A stretch of DNA of 64,000 bases from Candidatus Gastranaerophilales bacterium (GTDB lineage: Bacteria; Cyanobacteriota; Vampirovibrionia; Gastranaerophilales; Gastranaerophilaceae), in assembly GCA_944323925.1 (NCBI GenBank), contig CALUUI010000006.1, positions 27,886 to 91,885 of the forward strand. Reading direction: 5' to 3'. A program made the position numbers and the translations under genes. The notes below the pieces were generated by a model. It was not told the DNA's origin and did no database searches. It was given only the letters and a program-made list of their open reading frames with translations. Shown here one piece after another: positions 62,173 to 64,000 of this stretch. Each line of letters starts with the position of its first letter. Position 1 is the first letter of the stretch.

Positions 62173-62991
62173 TTAATGAATTCTGAAAGAGGTATTAGGC
62201 CCAAGGACTTTGTCTTTGAGTTTTTTAAGACCTTTTCCGTAGATGTAATACATTTGTTCAATAAGGTTTTCTTCAACATCAATCAAGTACATATCGTGTA
62301 CAATAAATTCCTTAACCAAGAAAACAACTTCAGGGTTTTTGGTCCAGATGATATTTGTATCTGCACTTTTTATTGAGGAAACATGGCCTATAACGCTTTC
62401 TGAATCATCAACGCATAAAATAATCATTCTACCGCCGATAGAGTATTCAATTTCTCTTGCAAAAGCGTGTTCAAAAACCATACCAAAATTGCTCTTAAAA
62501 TTGTCATATCCGACAATTCTGATTTCAACATTACGGTTATATGCGTTAAGTAATTCTTGTTCAATTATCTTAAAGTCGGATGACCAAACTTCGAGATATA
62601 TTTCTTTTTTAGCGTTTCTGATAACATCAATGACCTTAGAATAAATATCGCCTCTGCCCGTAATATTAACGATAGGCTCAATATAGTTATCTTTAACTTG
62701 CGGAAGATTTTTTTCAAGAAAATCTATAGTCGAAGTCATTTTTCTTTTAAATCTTTTAGTAAGTTCATTGGGCTTAATAGGAGTATATTCAAGCGGTTTT
62801 TTATTTGTAGACACGACGATATGTTTTTGTTCAAGCGCCTTAAGTGTATCATAAGTTCTAGACTGCGGGATGTTGGCTAATTTGCTGACTTCATAACCTG
62901 TAGCGGGATATCGCTTTAAGAGAGCGACATAAACCTTAGCTTCATAGGTATTTAATCCGATTTCCTTAAGATGTTCAATAATATCAGCCAT
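62173..62991 (-). CDS. TrmB-family transcriptional regulator
   Basis: A 272-residue regulator. The N-terminal winged helix (LKEIGLNTYEAKVYVALLKR, GYEVSKLANIPQSRTYDTLK) is the TrmB DNA-binding domain; the C-terminal region (about 120-260) resembles the phospholipase D-like sugar-binding half of TrmB and TrmBL proteins. TrmB regulators control sugar uptake and central metabolism, mostly in Archaea and some Bacteria. Regulated genes may include sugar genes such as those at 4.7-9 kb, but nothing here shows it. The start has no ribosome site. Confidence 0.85.
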   Translation of the reverse strand: MADIIEHLKEIGLNTYEAKVYVALLKRYPATGYEVSKLANIPQSRTYDTLKALEQKHIVVSTNKKPLEYTPIKPNELTKRFKRKMTSTIDFLEKNLPQVKDNYIEPIVNITGRGDIYSKVIDVIRNAKKEIYLEVWSSDFKIIEQELLNAYNRNVEIRIVGYDNFKSNFGMVFEHAFAREIEYSIGGRMIILCVDDSESVIGHVSSIKSADTNIIWTKNPEVVFLVKEFIVHDMYLIDVEENLIEQMYYIYGKGLKKLKDKVLGPNTSFRIH

Positions 62992-63026
62992 ACAGTATAT
63001 GGTATCAAAATTATCAAGTTAATGCA

Positions 63027-63058
63027 AACAAAAACGGGCTTTAAAATACCCGTTTAAA
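63027..63058 (-). terminator. Intrinsic terminator
   Basis: AAACGGG...CCCGTTTTT on the minus strand, just past the membrane-anchored protein gene. Confidence 0.75.
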
Positions 63059-63062
63059 AAAG

Positions 63063-63347
63063 TTATGCATTTGAAGTGGCGGAACTATCATCAGGAATAT
63101 TCCAGTCCATTTCTTCAAGTTCTTTTTGTCTTTTTGCATGATTCCATTTAGAAGTTCTGTCTTCAACTTCGGCAATTTGTTTGTTTAGGGAGTGAATAAG
63201 TCTTTTTCTTCCGATTGCCAAATATAGCCCGCATTCAAGCGGGTCTTTTAAGTTTTTCTTTTTATTTTTATTAACAAAGAAGAAAACCGCACCTGTCGTA
63301 AGAGCAAGAGAAGAAAGAATAAAAAATAATTTAGATAAAAGTTTCAT
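63063..63347 (-). CDS. Small membrane-anchored hypothetical protein, 94 aa
   Basis: Start at ATG 63347 because AAAGGAA lies before it; an earlier frame adds residues without support. One hydrophobic segment (LLSKLFFILSSLALTTGAVFFF, 3-24) is a signal anchor, followed by a Lys-rich stretch (NKNKKKNLKD), then a helical cytoplasmic or periplasmic tail with coiled-coil character and an acidic end. I recognise no family. Topology suggests an inner-membrane scaffold protein. Confidence 0.65.
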   Translation of the reverse strand: MKLLSKLFFILSSLALTTGAVFFFVNKNKKKNLKDPLECGLYLAIGRKRLIHSLNKQIAEVEDRTSKWNHAKRQKELEEMDWNIPDDSSATSNA

Positions 63348-63540
63348 GTTATTCCTTTCCAAAATCTGATACATTATCTTTATACCAGAGAACGGAGAAA
63401 AAACATTAACAGAAACGGCAATAAAGCTGATAAAAAATTAGGAAAAAAGATTAAAAAAATAAAAGGGTTGAATTTTTATTTTTAGCATTTAATAATGGGG
63501 TGAGGGTAGATTTACTCTTAAGAATTGACAAAAGAATAAC

Positions 63541-63627
63541 GCGGGGTACTCTGCCGACGAGAATGATTAAGTATCATTCGAGGAGAGGAAAGTCTGGGAA
63601 GCAGACTGCGACAGGGTAAACGCTTTG
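63541..63627 (+). pseudogene. 5' fragment of an RNase P RNA gene (rnpB)
   Basis: GAGGAAAGTCTGGG (63583-63596) is the conserved CR-I/P4 start of bacterial RNase P RNA; the GACAGGGTAAACGC that follows matches the next conserved block GGGTAACGC. A GAATGATTAAGTATCATTC hairpin before it fits P3. The other conserved part with the 3' half of P4 and the rest of about 300-400 bases does not follow: 13 bases later initiator tRNA begins. So this is a truncated copy; the working gene must be elsewhere. Confidence 0.6.
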
Positions 63628-63639
63628 AAAAATTAATAA

Positions 63640-63716
<77 letters not shown>

Positions 63717-63722
63717 TTTATA

Positions 63723-63760
63723 ACAAGGGTTTTAGGTTTTTACTTAAAACCCTTTTATTA
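63723..63760 (+). terminator. Intrinsic terminator after tRNA-fMet
   Basis: AAGGGTTTT paired with AAAACCCTT, followed by T-rich sequence. Confidence 0.8.
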
Positions 63761-63880
63761 TGTTTTGTGTAATATTTGTGTAATTGAATAATTTTTAATG
63801 TACATATAGGTTTATAAATTTTTATAAATAAAGAATAAAAACTTTTTTTATGGTATTAATTATTTAGAAGGTAAAGATAG

Positions 63881-64000
63881 ATGGCTATAAAGAAAATTAA
63901 TGCAAAATTAGATGATTATTTCAATTATCATTGAACAGACATTGCAGGAATTTGATTTTTTTGAACTAATAGGGGTGTGTTTCAAATATATCTTGATTTT
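63881..64000 (+). pseudogene. Right-edge ORF broken by three in-frame TGA codons (degraded or recoded)
   Basis: GAAGGT lies before ATG 63881. The frame reads MAIKKINAKLDDYFNYH, then TGA (63932), TDIAGI, TGA (63953), FF, TGA (63962), then 12 more open codons to the window end, with no TAA or TAG. Read with TGA as Trp, the frame is unbroken for 40 codons. Either it is a decayed gene or one from an element using TGA for Trp, perhaps a prophage integrated beside tRNA-fMet. Only 120 bases are visible. Confidence 0.35.

Overview
The window looks like chromosome from an anaerobic, AT-rich, Gram-negative bacterium related to the non-photosynthetic Cyanobacteria, most likely the Gastranaerophilales ('Melainabacteria', Vampirovibrionia). 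This is inferred from gene content, not from a marker search. Lipid A genes (lpxD, lpxC, fabZ), an ADP-heptose gene and outer-membrane or periplasmic proteins show a two-membrane cell. Reverse rubrerythrin, a mini-rubredoxin, a PPi-dependent phosphofructokinase and a 2-hydroxyacyl-CoA dehydratase-type protein point to anaerobic fermentative life. Coding density is high, operons are short and both strands are used.

Layout. 1-9 kb: a truncated SWIM/SNF2 helicase, small unknown and secreted proteins, a HAD hydrolase, then a glycosyltransferase and sugar ABC permease divergent from a GH57 glycosidase. 9-14 kb: CHASE2-GGDEF diguanylate cyclase, trmFO, a dehydratase-like protein and ruvC. 14-21 kb: a small protein under a strong promoter and a 2006-residue protein with a papain-like catalytic triad. 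21-25.7 kb: two tRNA-Pro genes flanked by exact duplications, a Bax-inhibitor-like membrane protein and a two-component system. 26-31.7 kb: MFS exporter, ZIP transporter, PPi-PFK and a guanidino-modifying-enzyme-like protein. 31.8-38 kb: rubrerythrin, tRNA-Leu, several unknowns, a uridine-kinase-like ATPase, an XRE regulator and a HindIII-type restriction-modification pair. 38-39 kb: tandem duplications beside tRNA-Val, invaded by a small palindromic element. 39-48 kb: LD-carboxypeptidase, dnaX, a CheD/CNF-like candidate and a two-part UvrD-type helicase. 48-53.5 kb: a PilM-PilN fusion with PilO, rlmB and rpoD. 53.5-61.2 kb: an envelope operon, coaE, a pseudouridine synthase, a thioesterase, rubredoxin and the lipid A block. 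61-64 kb: ACT and TrmB-type regulators, an RNase P RNA fragment beside initiator tRNA, and an ORF broken by TGA codons at the right edge.

The most unusual theme is a scattered set of unknown proteins that share a short N-terminal motif (Phe-x-Gly/Ala, usually after Asn or Thr, within the first 18 residues) with no Sec signal. Two of them carry catalytic signatures of protein-modifying enzymes: a papain-like cysteine protease and a guanidino-modifying enzyme. A neighbour of a third resembles CheD/CNF deamidases. I propose these as candidate exported effectors. Two further themes are several genes whose -10 box lies only 6-9 bases before the start codon with no Shine-Dalgarno (leaderless mRNA candidates), and recurrent partial duplication of tRNA ends.
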